Assembly: GCF_963678635.1 (NCBI RefSeq)
Contig: NC_087065.1
Location: forward strand, 67,549,374 to 67,613,373
Direction of reading: 5' to 3'
Length of the DNA stretch: 64,000 nucleotides
Origin: Symsagittifera roscoffensis
Lineage: Eukaryota; Xenacoelomorpha; Acoela; Convolutidae
Below the pieces are notes generated by a model. It searched no databases. It was not told the origin of the DNA and was given only the letters and a program-made list of their open reading frames with translations. The translations under genes were made by a program, and so were the position numbers. Shown here in pieces: positions 44,679-55,764 of the stretch. Position 1 is the first letter of the stretch. The number at the start of each line of letters is the position of its first letter.

Positions 44679-45313
44679 CTTCTATATGAGAAAAATATCA
44701 CTCTGCAACCAACTGAGTTTGAGGTTATCAAATTTATAACTCTTCTGTTATTTTTCCCATTTTTGTAAATTTTTTTGCTAAACTACAAAAGGGCAGTTAA
44801 CATTTTCATGGTACTGATTTGATACTGATTTGAGGTATGCGATTTAGTGTAATTAAATTTTTGCGATACGCAAAACATACTTGTGCGATATGTACCATAT
44901 TGTTCTTTTCATAGCGTGGGCGGAAATTCTTTTCAGCAAGAAAAAAATATTTTTTAAACTTATTTTTTTGAAATGTTTATCGTTTTTTTTAAGGGAGCAA
45001 TGCTCCATTGACCTTAAAAAGTAAACATTGGAACATTCAGGGCATCGTCTTGATATGAAAATGTTTGTTTTATTTGTGCTGAAAAATGTTCATGTTTTGC
45101 AGCAAAAAAATTGTTGACGCTTTGAAACAATGAACGAGACAATTTTTGACATAATTTTCTACCTAAAAACGCTTTTTCCTCTGGTTTTGATTATTTTTTT
45201 GAAATATATGTTGCTGATTAGTTTTGCTTAGTGTCAGAGCGCGTTTCATTGTGGGGCACTTTTTGGTATCACATATGGCATGGTTCTATTTCTAACTATT
45301 CTTCTCATTCCAG
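44679..45313. other. AT-rich DNA, no gene seen
   Basis: Only short chance ORFs. Poly-A and poly-T tracts. Confidence 0.5.
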
Positions 45314-45556
45314 GCGACTATTCAAGTTAGACGACAACTAATGACGGTAATTTCCCAAGTACTTAACAAAACGGATTTTTTTTTACCTAGCCTCGTTCAA
45401 TCATCTAGTTTCTCGGACAAGGAATGGTTTTACAAGGTGCAGTGTGATGAGATGATAAATCGTCCAAGTTGCAACTCTTATTTGAAACTTTGCGAGCATA
45501 AAAATATGAACTTACGGCTCTTTTTTGTTTTCCCCCCAGCAGCAAAATTTTTTTAG
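45314..45556 (+). CDS. Candidate exon, unknown product
   Basis: A splice-acceptor-like TTCTCATTCCAG precedes an open frame of 80 codons. The Met-initiated part at 45341-45556 is 71 codons, with a DKEWFYKVQCDEMINRPSC stretch and Cys residues in CNSYLKLCEHKNM. The last residues, after about codon 60, are translated low-complexity. A possible donor is ACAAG|GTGCAG near 45436. No family is recognised and no partner exon can be joined, so this is a weak call. Confidence 0.25.
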   Translation, partial: ATIQVRRQLMTVISQVLNKTDFFLPSLVQSSSFSDKEWFYKVQCDEMINRPSCNSYLKLCEHKNMNLRLFFVFPPAAKFF

Positions 45557-46299
45557 TAAAATTTTGTTCAAATTATCGGATTGCTACAAAAACTGACATG
45601 CGGACTAATTAGGCTATGGCAAACAAATTTGGTCTTCATACTTAACCTTGTATGACCTCTTCATACTTAACCTTGTAAAACCACTCTTTGCAATATAAAA
45701 TGTGGGGGGGGGGGGGGGGGAGGAAAAAGAGCCGAACTTACCTGATCTATAAAGCTCAACTTAGTATGACCTAATTTTTTTTTTATTGCTGTCTCTCTAT
45801 TTTCAGTTAGATTTTAACCAACGTCAAAATTTGTCAACCAATACAGTATAACATGATTTAATCAATCATACCCATGAAGTCGAATGTATGTATTTGAAGT
45901 CGATGTTAAACGCATTTTAGACAAAAAAAATAACAAAATCGAGAATATGTGAACAACTTTTTTTCATGAAAAAGATACAGGAGAAACGATGCTGGCCAAA
46001 CTTGAGGCAAGTTATCAATCTCATCGATCTCAATATAATTCATCATAATAATTCTCTTGCTTCTCACCGATCCATAACAGTGGTTTCCGAACCAGACCAG
46101 TTCAATTTCGAAAGCTGAGGAGGCCGTGGAAGGGATGACTGCTTTTTTCGAGAGATAAGGCAAGAAATCAAGAACAGGCTGCATACGGAATGAATCCAGC
46201 AGACCTTTAAACAACAAATTTCTTCCTCGGTCAGTTTGAAGTTCAAGCAACCCTGACGACGCGAGTCTGTTTCCCTAATCATTCTCAGTTAGGTGAACT
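45557..46299. other. Unassigned region with short direct repeat and G-run
   Basis: CTTCATACTTAACCTTGTA is repeated at about 45635 and 45661. A run of about 17 G ends near 45720. A minus-strand open frame of 114 codons (46250-45906) has no recognisable domain. Confidence 0.4.
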
Positions 46300-47320
46300 C
46301 ATGGACATCTACACAGTGGAGCCAGCTACTGCAGACCCAGCAAGAGTGTGGTTTTCGCAGAACAAATTAAACTTTGATCAACATTTCAGAATCAAGGCGA
46401 ATCTGATAACGATTTTTTCGAAAAACTTCGGAAGCTGCTGGATACCGTAATGTTTCAAAATTTGAAAACATCGCTGATGGGGAGAAGAAGTAAAACAAAA
46501 AAAATTGTCATGGGATAAAAATTAGCAGACTCCAATGCCATCTTACTTCAGCAACTAGAATAAAAACAAAAAACTCTGCTCACACCTAAGAAGCATCCGA
46601 CAAAGACAAAATCTACTCCAAACAGTCGGGTTTTCTGATTTGAAATCAAATAGTCGAGTTTACGCTTATCTACTTGTAGCAAATGTACAATCAAACAGGT
46701 ATTTCGAGCTCGTTGGACTTGGTCTGTTGCCAACCAAACATGTGATACATGGCCTACCAGGAACGATGTCGACAGTCACGTTAAGAAGCCCTTGTTAAAG
46801 ATTAAGCACGGGTTTCAATCATTTTTCTGCAAAGCGCGCACGCAAAATTCCAATTAAAGAAGCAGTGAAAACATAGTTACCCGACATAGTCAGAGAGGTT
46901 GTGCTTGAATCAGTGCAATGTAGAGGAATTACAAAATCATTTCCAGAACTGCGGCACAGAAAGAAAAACAGTGTTTTTAAACTTTAGGCCGACAGTGTTT
47001 TTAAACTTTAGTCACAGAAAGAATAACGGTGTTTTTAAACTTTGGGTCCTAATGGACGAAAACTACACTCTTCTCGACAAGGAGACAATTTACCAAAAGT
47101 TGTACAGAGCCGAGTTTGACGGTTAAATTGACATCTTGGACGCTTACAACCAAATTTTACTAGACAATGACGCAAAAGAAGTGAGTACAATCAACACCCA
47201 GCAGTTGCTATTCAAGATGTGCCGACTCCCGCAAGCTTTGTGGAGTTTTCTAAGAAAAAGATTGAAAAAGCCCTCCTCTGATTTGAGCATATTTTTTTCA
47301 AGATGTAGGATGCGTGACTA
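46300..47320 (+). pseudogene. Decayed Gypsy gag-pol fragment
   Basis: Near 46830-46920 the translation gives AKRARKIPIKEAVKT, then LPDIVREVVLESVQC, the usual start of a Gypsy RT. 47056-47130 gives ENYTLLDKETIYQKLYRAEF, and 47127-47290 gives the catalytic-Asp segment IDILDAYNQILLDNDAKE and the FKMCRLPQ motif. Frames change and stops are frequent. Upstream (46304-46450), an MDIYTVEPATADPARVWFS stretch may be gag. A 30-bp piece of GTTTTTAAACTTT type is triplicated at 46968-47045. No LTRs seen. It belongs to a family different from the other elements here. Confidence 0.65.
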
Positions 47321-48419
47321 AAAATGTGAGGTAAGGCGGTCAACAATTGGGATGTGAGGCAAGCAATTGGGTGAAGTTTGATGTTTTTAATGGGTTAGTT
47401 TCAAAGATGGGTGCACTTTTGAACGTGAAGGTTATGGTTTGAGCGTAGTTTTGTTGGCAAACGTGCGAGTGGAGTGGATGAGATTTGAGAAATTATCGAA
47501 GTTAGAGAACGCAAATTACCTAATTATGCAAAGTACAGAAGAGAAGCGCTTTTATTAAAAAATAGTAAGACAGTTTAAATGTCTGGTTCATTTATTGGAT
47601 CACCTTTTATATAAAATTTAAGCTTGAAGTTCACTAAGTTTTTTTGTCATAAAACTTTTGAACGTTGACAAATTATTATGTTAAAATCACTCGATTGAGT
47701 GGAAAAACGGAGTACTTATCTTTAGCATAACATCTCCTAATTCTTTAACAATGCTGCTTGTAAATCAAGGCATTGCCCTTATTATTCGGACTGCATTGTA
47801 ACGCCAATCAAAAGTTTTTTAATTAGATTGAGAAATTAACAAGTGAATCAAAAACAAGACAAACAATTGTTTTTTTTTTTCATTTTGAACTACAAGGAGA
47901 TGCATTTAGCGTCTCGCTTTCTAATAATGAGACCAAATGTGACTTGTCTCAATTCAGTTTGGAACTCATTAAGCCCATATTGGTCAAAATAAAAAATTGC
48001 AAACCCTCATTTTTAAAATAGTGATTATTTTTTGCAAATTTGTAATCCAGACAAAATTTTTTTCAATTAATAAAAAAAGTTGTCAAAGCAAATCGGTAGA
48101 ATTGTCAAATCTTCACTGAATAAAAAATCATCTTAAGCATAAATATTCCAAAGTCAGAAAGAACGGCTTAGTTAATTTTACATTAGAAGAGCTCAAAGTT
48201 TTCAAGTTACTGACTTAAAATATTACGAGCTCAAAACTGACACCTCTGCACAATACAAATGATCTTTACCTAAGAAAGAGTTGTCTGGTATTAGTTTTCA
48301 ACCTATTTCAATTATTGCACTTTTTGTGTATTACTCGGGAACTTATTGTTGCATACAATTTATTTAACTTTTCGTTTTCAATATTTCTTAATTGAATGAT
48401 TTTTTAAGTTAAAATACTA
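47321..48419. other. AT-rich DNA, no gene seen
   Basis: No ORF over 60 codons with coding character and no structure beyond homopolymer runs. Confidence 0.5.
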
Positions 48420-48810
48420 CTTTTGGCATCGGGCGATACTGACTGTTTCGACTGCCATTTAATGTCTATGAAGTAGTGTTTGGTTTGGAAAAATTGATCA
48501 AAGGGTTGTTTTTCCGAACTTTTTTGAAAAGCATCATCACACATGCAATGTAAAGTATAAACTGATATATTTGGAATATGACCATTCTCAAATTGACCAA
48601 ATAGTATGCCTTGACCAAATAGTATCGATTTAGAAGAAATTTATATGACGGACTAATCTGCCGCTGACGCTATAATAGCCCAGTATACCGCGCGTTCCCA
48701 ATTACCGAAATTAGCTACCTTTGAACCCCCAAAACTTACGAAAAATGAACTCAGGTGACATCAATACCTTTCGGATGATATAAAAATGATACAAACCACC
48801 CCACACAAAC
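48420..48810. repeat. Dispersed repeat, third diverged copy
   Basis: Shares with 17902-18425 the blocks CTGTTTCGACTGCC, TAAAGTATAAACTG, CCGCTGACGC, ACCGCGCGTTCCCAATT, ACTTACGAAAAATGAACTCAGGTG and ACCTTTCGGATGATAT, in the same order and orientation. It has an internal repeat of GACCAAATAGTAT at about 48596 and 48612. Confidence 0.65.
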
Positions 48811-49454
48811 GTTACGTCCTTTTCTTTGAAATTTTGAAAAACGACTTAGATTTATAATGAAAATATGTTCGAGTTTGCGGTCTTTTCTCGAAGTAACCAA
48901 CCATCAAATATAATGAGAAAACCTTGTCTTCAGAATCAATTTTTAACCTTGGAACTTCGGCAGTTAGTTTTGCAAGTGTGGAGTTAGTTTTGTTCAAAGA
49001 TTAGCCCATAATTTTTTTCTGGACTTGCGTCCGGGTTTCTACTGTATGGAGAAGGCCAAATAAAACAAAAGACAGAAAGCTGAATTAAGCTCTAAAAATT
49101 TTTCTGTTGAAATATTGTTAATAGACCCTCAGTTGTAGATTTATATACCATCTTCAATACCGTTTTTTGCTTTTTTATTGTCCTGTATTCCAAATATGGT
49201 TTTTGGAAGATGATCAATTTTGCAGCCGGAGGTCCATAAAAGCACTAAAATTATGTAAAAATTAGTTTAAGAGATTTTGATTGCATAAAACCTTCCCTTA
49301 ACCATTGTTTAAATCAATTTGACATATTTAACCTCCCACAAAAAAATGACTCAATTTAAAATCAATTTAATCCCTTTTTCAACTACAGGTAATTCGTCTA
49401 TTTGTTGCAGAAAGTCAGCATCTGTAATTTTTCTGAGAGAGAAGCACTCCTTCT
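48811..49454. other. AT-rich DNA, no gene seen
   Basis: Short ORFs only. CTGGACTTGCGTCCGGGTTTC near 49021 forms a small hairpin. Confidence 0.45.
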
Positions 49455-49462
49455 ACTTATAT

Positions 49463-49879
49463 CAGGGGCGGTTTTAAGGGGGGCGGACACCCTCCCCTCA
49501 GGGATTCGACCCCCTGGCGACCCAAAGGGTCCCCCCTTTGATACTTTTTCAGAAATCCATTTTTGGCCGACCGACCCTAAAATTTTTCTGAAGGCGTCTT
49601 TGGCGCCAATATATACTAAATTTGAGGGGGAGCGCGTGCCAAAAAAAAACGCAATTTTTTGTCAAAATTTTTCAAAAAGTGCACAAAAACGGCTTTTTTG
49701 ACTGTTTTTTTCAAAAATTTGCCTGAGGCCCAGAAAATTTAGCCAAAATAGGGGCAAAACAGTGCTTTGGAAAAGCTCCAAAAATCAATTTGGTCGACCT
49801 AAAAAAAAGGTTGTCAAAGTTTTCGATTTTTTTTTTGAAAAACCGCCCCCCCCTCGAGAAAATCCTAGATCCGCTCCTG
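49463..49879. mobile_element. hAT-type MITE, 417 bp
   Basis: Ends CAGGGGCGG and CCGCTCCTG are inverted repeats. The 8-bp ACTTATAT occurs on both sides (49455-49462 and 49880-49887). GC-rich, purine/pyrimidine-skewed interior with no transposase. A related 3' fragment lies at 44569-44678. Confidence 0.85.
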
Positions 49880-49887
49880 ACTTATAT

Positions 49888-50277
49888 GATATGTTATTTT
49901 TTGGCTTCTCGGCTGTCCCCGATATCTTCCATATAAACCAATTTTATTGCAAAACTCTTATTTTTAAGAAATAGTAAATAAAGACTGCTGAGTTTTTAAG
50001 ACAACTGCAGAACAAATCAGCAAATTTTAAAATTGTAGGTAGGGAAACGTAAAAAGTTTTCTTACCTTTTATTAGTTTTTCCAACTCATAGCCATACTGT
50101 CTCACCTTTTTCTACAAAATTTCACAGAACTTTTTTCTGAATTTTGAGCTATTCACGAATTTTTTTCAATCAGCGACAACCAGAGCCAAACACTTTTTTT
50201 GACAGTAAAGCTTTTCTTTGAAAAGGTTCTCTAGCAAAACGAATGTCAAAGAAAATTGAACCAAATTGATAGTATAT
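49888..50277. other. Unassigned DNA left of Gypsy element
   Basis: No ORF. A minus-strand mini-exon candidate lies at 50066-50111, flanked by GTAAG and TTTTGTAG; weak. Confidence 0.4.
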
Positions 50278-50480
50278 TAATAAAGATATAGGTGTACCAC
50301 TGGTAAGTATTGTATTTAACTAAGATTAAAACTGAATAAGAAGTAATGTGTGAAATAAAACGGACTGTCTAAAAAGAGCAACTAGTGACTCGAAGTCCAA
50401 TGGACATCGTAGAGTGTACATTAACTGGTACTTACTTAACAGTAGAGGTCAAGGCTACAACATACTAAAATACTAAATCA
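50278..50480 (-). repeat. 3' LTR of the 6.4-kb element
   Basis: On the minus strand starts TGATTTAGTATTTTAG and ends ...ATCTTTATTA. Short for a Gypsy LTR. Confidence 0.85.
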
Positions 50481-50976
50481 CAACATTCCCCACTGCACAA
50501 AAATTTGTATCTGCCCGCTCCTCGATATAGCCAATATCACACACATACTCCATTTTCCCCTCACTCCACCAGGGCCAAAGTTGAAACAAAATGTAACCGC
50601 GTTTAGCACCAATGAAAAATTACTGAGAGTAGAAATTACAATGCAGGCGATTATATGGTAATATATACAGGAAACCTACAAGTTTACACAGATATCTACA
50701 CTGAATGTACAAAATGATATGTACAATTGGGGATATGTGGAATTTATACAAATAAGACAAACTAATCTAAATCACTAACTAAATATAATTGTGTAATCCA
50801 CTGGATAAAAGCTTGAGCAAGTAAAAGAATTATAATGTTACGAGAGTTTTAAAGTTTTCGGAGTTTAAGTACGTGAGGAGGGGCCTTGTGTGGTTTCCGC
50901 CAGCAGTGTTGTGTGCCGTGGTATATCTTCATTTGGTGTCAAATAATCCGAAGGGGACGCCGCACAGTAAATTGTG

Positions 50977-51883
50977 TTAGTCCGTGGACTCTTTTGAGCT
51001 GGAGAACATAATTAGAGGTTCGTAATCGGAGTCTACTACACTGTTGGTCTCCGTTCCTAGCGTCACTTGATCGATAAAACGCCTGTCTCCGTAAAATTTA
51101 GGGGGACCTGGATTCCTTCTTGAGCGGGGTTTGATGGATACCGCAGTTTTGGGCGTCTCCAATGTCTTCTCCGGAGAGCTGTCTAATCTAATTGGATCGT
51201 CGCTTGTGCCCGTTGGAATAGTGATCGTTGTCTGTGTGTTTGTTTGGCTTGGTACGGTACTTCTTAGTTGATCTAAATCACTATGCAAATTAACAGTCTC
51301 TGTATTACATGCAGTTTCCGCGTCCGTAACCAAGTAATCGTCGATAACTTTATCCCAAAGGTCTTACTCTAGCGATGAATCTAGATTATTAAAGGCGAAT
51401 TTTGAACCTTTCGTGCTCGGGGTGTTGGTTCTCCTCCTTTTATTTGCCTTTCCTCCCGTTGGTGTGTAACTCGTCGATGGGCCTCCTACATACGAGTCTG
51501 GTCTCTTCGCGGGAGAGTTTCTTTTTCGCTTGCCTGCTAAATCATGATTATTAATTAACGTATTCGGTACTGCCGAAAATTTACTAGGGACCGACGGTTG
51601 GGTTTTATTAAAAGCTAAGTCAGATTTTCTGATCACATGACCGTTGTCTAATGTAACCGTATGCTTCGTGTCTGACAGTGGCTTCCCCCAAGTGGTTTAC
51701 AGTATGGTTCGCCTTCCTTCCGGTTAACTGTCCTCCTAAACCAGTAACGTCCTTGGCTGAAAGGGTTTGAAAGTGGGGCTCGCTGGAGGTTTCCGTCTGT
51801 TTTGTCTGCAGGGTCGCTCTCATACCCCTTTCGTCTGTTGCTCTGTTTTCTAGATAGCCATGCTCAAACGCGTCGTCAGCCAC
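50977..51883 (-). pseudogene. C-terminal pol tail of the 6.4-kb element
   Basis: Three pieces in successive frames: 51883-51620, 51636-51364 (basic KRKRNSPAKRPDS, KANKRRRTN) and 50977-51333. The last ends with SRRNPGPPKFYGDRRFID, a motif common at the extreme C-terminus of Pol in this group. Low-complexity, Ser/Thr/Pro-rich, probably a disordered chromatin- or DNA-binding extension of integrase. Two frame breaks. Confidence 0.6.
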
Positions 51884-52039
51884 CCAGTCTTGCGCTCTAT
51901 CCTTTGATAGTTTTGACTTCCACTTATCTAAATTAATCGCGTGAGAGACCAGAGATTTCCAAAACGTGTTGGGGCATCTATTAAATTGTTTTGGAAAAGG
52001 AGAGCATCCAATGGATGATTGTTACGTCGAACGAGTACT

Positions 52040-52993
52040 CTAGATAGTTTTATCAGTAGCCGTATTTAGAGATGGTTTTGGATCGTTGAACGACATTGCC
52101 AGTAACTTAGCTTTCACAGTATAAATGAGTCGTTCTATGACTCCGTTGGTTCTATGATCCCCAACAGTACATATGATTAATTTAATATTGTTTTTCTCAC
52201 AGAATTTTCTAAAATCGAAAGAAGTAAAGCATGACCCATTGTCGCCTCTAATAGATTTTGGAAATCCGTGAAGATGGCAATAACCTGTCATGAAAGTTAA
52301 AATTGAACAAGCCGAGGTGTTGTTCACTACTTTCGCTGACCGGAACTTTGAGAAGCGATCAATGCATAACAAAAAGTATTTCGAGTTACCCCAATTTTTG
52401 TCCAATGGACCCGCAAAGTCTAAATCTACTTCTTCATTTGGTTCGGTCAGAATCGGTAATTTCTCCGTATTGTTCGTCCCTAGTATGATTTTTAGGTTCT
52501 TACCGGCCATGATGCATTGGACGCAATTTTTCCCGTGATAGTAGATCTCTCTGTATAGATGAGGCCACCAAATGTTCTCTGCCAAAGATTTCATCCCGAA
52601 TTGTCCTGGGTGTGTTTCATGTAGTAAAGACAGGAATGGCGATCCTAGGGCTGCTGGCACTATCAATTTGTTATCGTTAAGTAACAATCCTTCTTTAACG
52701 TGAATGTCTCTCTGAAAGTTCTTTAGGTAGGCTCCGAACTTATCCAATGGTTTGCCTTCCTCTACCGCCTTCTTCACTTCCTTGAAGATTTTATCTTCCT
52801 CCGTCATCAGTTTGGTTAACTCTTTTGAGCAATGATCTGTAAGGGATAGCGGCTCAAATATCGTGTCTGGTAATTTGAGATCTCCCTTGTTTTTGGCCAG
52901 TAGTTGCTTGCATATATCTGACATTGTTTCGTTATTAAAATTCAACATAGATCCTTTCTTTTCTGCCCTGAGGAAAATTTTCAGCAAGTTCAC
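52040..52993 (-). CDS. Integrase of the 6.4-kb element
   Basis: 317 open codons. Zinc-binding His125-x2-His128 (HETHPGQFGMKS) with Cys157-x2-Cys160 (CVQC). Catalytic Asp192 (DLDFAGPL), Asp251 (RGDNGSCF) and Glu287 (NGVIERL), with 35 residues between the last two, so the DD35E triad is complete. An N-terminal 100-residue part links to RNase H. It joins element DNA to the host chromosome. This is the best-preserved gene of the element, though its upstream pol frame is broken, so it would not be made as part of Pol. Confidence 0.8.
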   Translation of the reverse strand: MNLLKIFLRAEKKGSMLNFNNETMSDICKQLLAKNKGDLKLPDTIFEPLSLTDHCSKELTKLMTEEDKIFKEVKKAVEEGKPLDKFGAYLKNFQRDIHVKEGLLLNDNKLIVPAALGSPFLSLLHETHPGQFGMKSLAENIWWPHLYREIYYHGKNCVQCIMAGKNLKIILGTNNTEKLPILTEPNEEVDLDFAGPLDKNWGNSKYFLLCIDRFSKFRSAKVVNNTSACSILTFMTGYCHLHGFPKSIRGDNGSCFTSFDFRKFCEKNNIKLIICTVGDHRTNGVIERLIYTVKAKLLAMSFNDPKPSLNTATDKTI

Positions 52994-53033
52994 CGATGAA
53001 ACGAACTCTTCTAACAGTTTTTCTTATCTGAAT

Positions 53034-53990
53034 TTAACTTTTGGTTAATTGATAATATTGAATGGGCAAGAAAAAATAAAAAGTTTTATCTGATAAATAA
53101 AAATAACTGAAATCAAATTTTGACAAACTTAGTGGAATGCAACCGCTTGTACAGGACTCTGAACGTGAGTGATTGGAATTACAAATTCTAATAGTATCGC
53201 TTACGTAATTCAGAATTATCGAGAAGAACGACCGTTGGATGCTTAGCGATAATTTTTTCTTTCCGCCCATTGGATTATTACAATCCCGTTTACTGGTCGT
53301 ATTTACATCCACTGGATTGTACAATTTGTTCTTTTTACCATTATTCTTTATACAGTCACTATTTACAGAGAAGTTTACTACAATCTTTTGTACTGTATCC
53401 ACTACAAATTCACTATCAGAGTGTGAGGTTGGGAGTGCTTTTCCTCAAGGTAATCTCGACAATAAGTCTGTAAATCCCATTTCTTTTCCTGGTATGTGTT
53501 TGATCTTGAAATTAAATGGTAAAAGTCGGTTTACCCAACGGTTTAGTCTGCTTTGCATAGTTTGTTACTCTGATATGCATTTAATGCTGATAACAATGCC
53601 TTATGGTTCGTTACGATTTCGAATTAAGCACCATACAAGTAATTTTTTAAATGCTCTGTCGCCCAGACTACTCCCAACAATTCAAGTTCATTTGTCTAAT
53701 ATTTACTGTCGTGATTATTTAAAAATCGGAAAGCGAATGCTGTTGTTAACCAATTCTCCCGATCCCATTGTTCTAGGGTGGCTCACAGACCGCTGTGAGA
53801 AGTGTCTGTCTTTAGTCTTGACCTCCTTTTTATGTCAAAATGATTGTTCTCTGCTATTTTCACTATCTGTTGTTTTAGTTCTTCAAACGCCCTAGTAGGT
53901 TCGTCGTTCCATTGGTAAACTGATTTAATTACGAGAAGTGGTCGTAAGGGAGAACTTAGGGATGGAAAGTTTGGGACGAATTTCACACAC
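53034..53990 (-). pseudogene. RNase H region of the 6.4-kb element
   Basis: 53986-53783 has VYQWNDEPTRAFEELKQQI (end of RT) and the TDTSHSGL start of RNase H, where the first catalytic Asp is expected. After a stop, other frames give NELELLGVVWATEHLKNYLYG and FEIVTNHKALLSALN (about 53700-53590), where Asn stands in place of the usual catalytic Asp. 53402-53034 continues in the post-RNase H region. Inactivated by stops, frameshifts and this substitution. Confidence 0.65.
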
Positions 53991-54081
53991 TGATTGATCT
54001 ACCCAAAGAAAGACCTTAGTTTGGATATGTTTTTGGGATTTGGTAGGCTTTTTATCGAATCTGATTTTCCCACATATGATT

Positions 54082-54600
54082 TCACGCCCGAATATGATAT
54101 CTTGAACCCAGCCACTCATTTTTTTTTTGGAAAAGTGCGCACTTCTCCCATTTTACCGCCATATTCTTGTTGTCCAAAATGTTTAAAATTTTTAATAATA
54201 TCGCTTTGTGTTCGTTTAATGAACCTTTCGAAGCTATTAAAATGTCATCGATATAACAATTGGTAAAAGGAATGTCTTTTAATAAAGAATCCATCACCCT
54301 CTGGAATTCGTTTGGCATATCGCCCAATCCGTAAAATCCCGTTAAAAACCTATAGGTCCCAGTGGTTTAGCCCCCCCCCCCCCCACAAAACTAAAATTAC
54401 ACTGTTTGCTGGTGTCTGTGCATAATTTTAGTTGACTGTACGCATTTTTTTAGATCTAGACTACTAAACAAAACTTCCCCTGACTCTTTGCTTGACAGTT
54501 GGAGTGCTATGTAGTCGATCAGTTCATGTATGTTTGGCATTTGATATTTGTTCTTGAATATCTGGTTAATTAATAGTTTCGAGTCTATTGCCAAGTTGAT
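54082..54600 (-). pseudogene. Reverse transcriptase of the 6.4-kb element
   Basis: 54594-54397 contains MPNIHELIDYIALQLSS and LFSSLDLKK (first catalytic Asp). 54327-54082 contains GDMPNEFQRVMDSLL and the CYIDDILIAS active site, then EHKAILLKILNILDNKNM. The two pieces are separated by a run of about 14 C (plus strand, 54370-54384) and a frame change. It copies element RNA to DNA in active relatives. Confidence 0.75.
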
Positions 54601-55349
54601 GCTACCGTCTTTTTTCTTGTAATCCCTATTGGACTCATAAAACAGTCTTCATTACATTTATTTAACTTCACGATATGCCCCTCTTTTTCCATTCTATTTA
54701 GTTCCATCTTTACTTTATCTAGTAAATGCAGGGGAACTCTTCTACCTTTGGTTTGGATAGGTTTGAATGTGGAGTGAAAATGTATAATTTTTTTGTCCAA
54801 TGGTATTTTCCCAACTCTCATAAATAATCTTTTGTACTTATGATACAGATTAAGAATTGTGTCTGAATCATTGTTTAACTTACACAACTCTGGGAGTGTT
54901 ATGTTGTTGATGGTTAGTAGAGGCTGTCGTTGAGCTATCTCGATTCCAATTCTCGGTAGATTATCGTTTCCCAGGATGTTCTTCTCATGTCCAGATGTGA
55001 TAAAAAATGGGGTTTCGTCCGCGATCCATCCAATGGATTGTAACCTCACTACGACTTTCCCTATGATGTTGATTGTATCGTTGGTAAATCTGGAGTATAG
55101 TTCCCTAGTTTTCTTCTCTACTGGGTGTATTTTCAATTGTGGATTTCTCAACTTCAATTCGTGTAAGACGTTTTGCTTCAGGAAGCTGACTGGGCTTGCC
55201 GAATCCACTGGAATGTTCAAATTGACTATCGCATCGTCTCCAGATCCGATGTTGACCAATTTCTTGGTTTCCAAGCCATTGGTATCGTAAATTGTTCTGA
55301 TGTTAAGAACGGAAAAGTCGTCGTTCACGCTTATCCCTTCTTCCGTCAT
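54585..55349 (-). pseudogene. Protease and RT N-terminus of the 6.4-kb element
   Basis: 254 open codons. A retropepsin-like NIPVDSASPVSFLKQNVL sits near residue 48, with Asp-Ser-Ala-Ser where active members have Asp-Thr/Ser-Gly, so probably inactive. A downstream IIGKVVVRLQSIGW strand and GNDNLPRIGI (flap and C-terminal part) follow. From about residue 190 the start of RT appears (RRVPLHLLDKVKMELNRMEKEGHIVK; first block only). The frame shifts at the DGS region into 54594-54397. Confidence 0.7.
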
Positions 55350-55710
55350 CGCGGTCCACGCCCTTCTTTTGCGGACCCTTCTTCGGTCCGCAAAAATTCT
55401 CTTTGCTTCTTGCTTGAAGGTCTTCTGGGGAATATGAACAATTCTGACTAATTACAGTTTCATCTACAGTATTTACAGCGGGTTTTCTTCCTTTCGATTT
55501 ACACAGTCTTCCAAAATGTCCTTTATATTTATAAATTTTACAAAAAATTTCTTTCGCCGAACGCAAATTCAGATGACCCTTGGTAAACGCATTCCCGCAT
55601 TTCATACAAGTATTTGATCTTTCTATGTTCAAGCTTGGTTCCTTTTTTACATTATTAAAATTTTTGGTCTTTCTACCGCTACTTCCTGTTGTGTTGAATG
55701 ATCTAGTCAT
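55303..55710 (-). pseudogene. Nucleocapsid double zinc knuckle
   Basis: 135 codons. CMKCGNAFTKGHLNLRSAK and CKIYKYKGHFGRLCKS correspond to two linked knuckles. The first lacks its final Cys and the second has Tyr for its second Cys. Basic, RNA-binding. It overlaps the protease ORF by 47 nt in another frame, as expected for a gag/pol frameshift arrangement, although decay makes this uncertain. Confidence 0.65.
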
Positions 55711-55764
55711 ATTTGTTAATTTAAGATGGTAATAGTAGCCTTTTTTGTCGATGATTGCTTAGTT

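Noticed and set aside
45704..45720. Long G-run as a G-quadruplex signal
   Set aside because: A single homopolymer, often an assembly artefact; no further G-tracts nearby.
54370..54384. C-run in the RT of the 6.4-kb element as a programmed frameshift site
   Set aside because: It lies inside the RT coding sequence, not at a gag/pol junction; slippage or sequencing error is a simpler reason.
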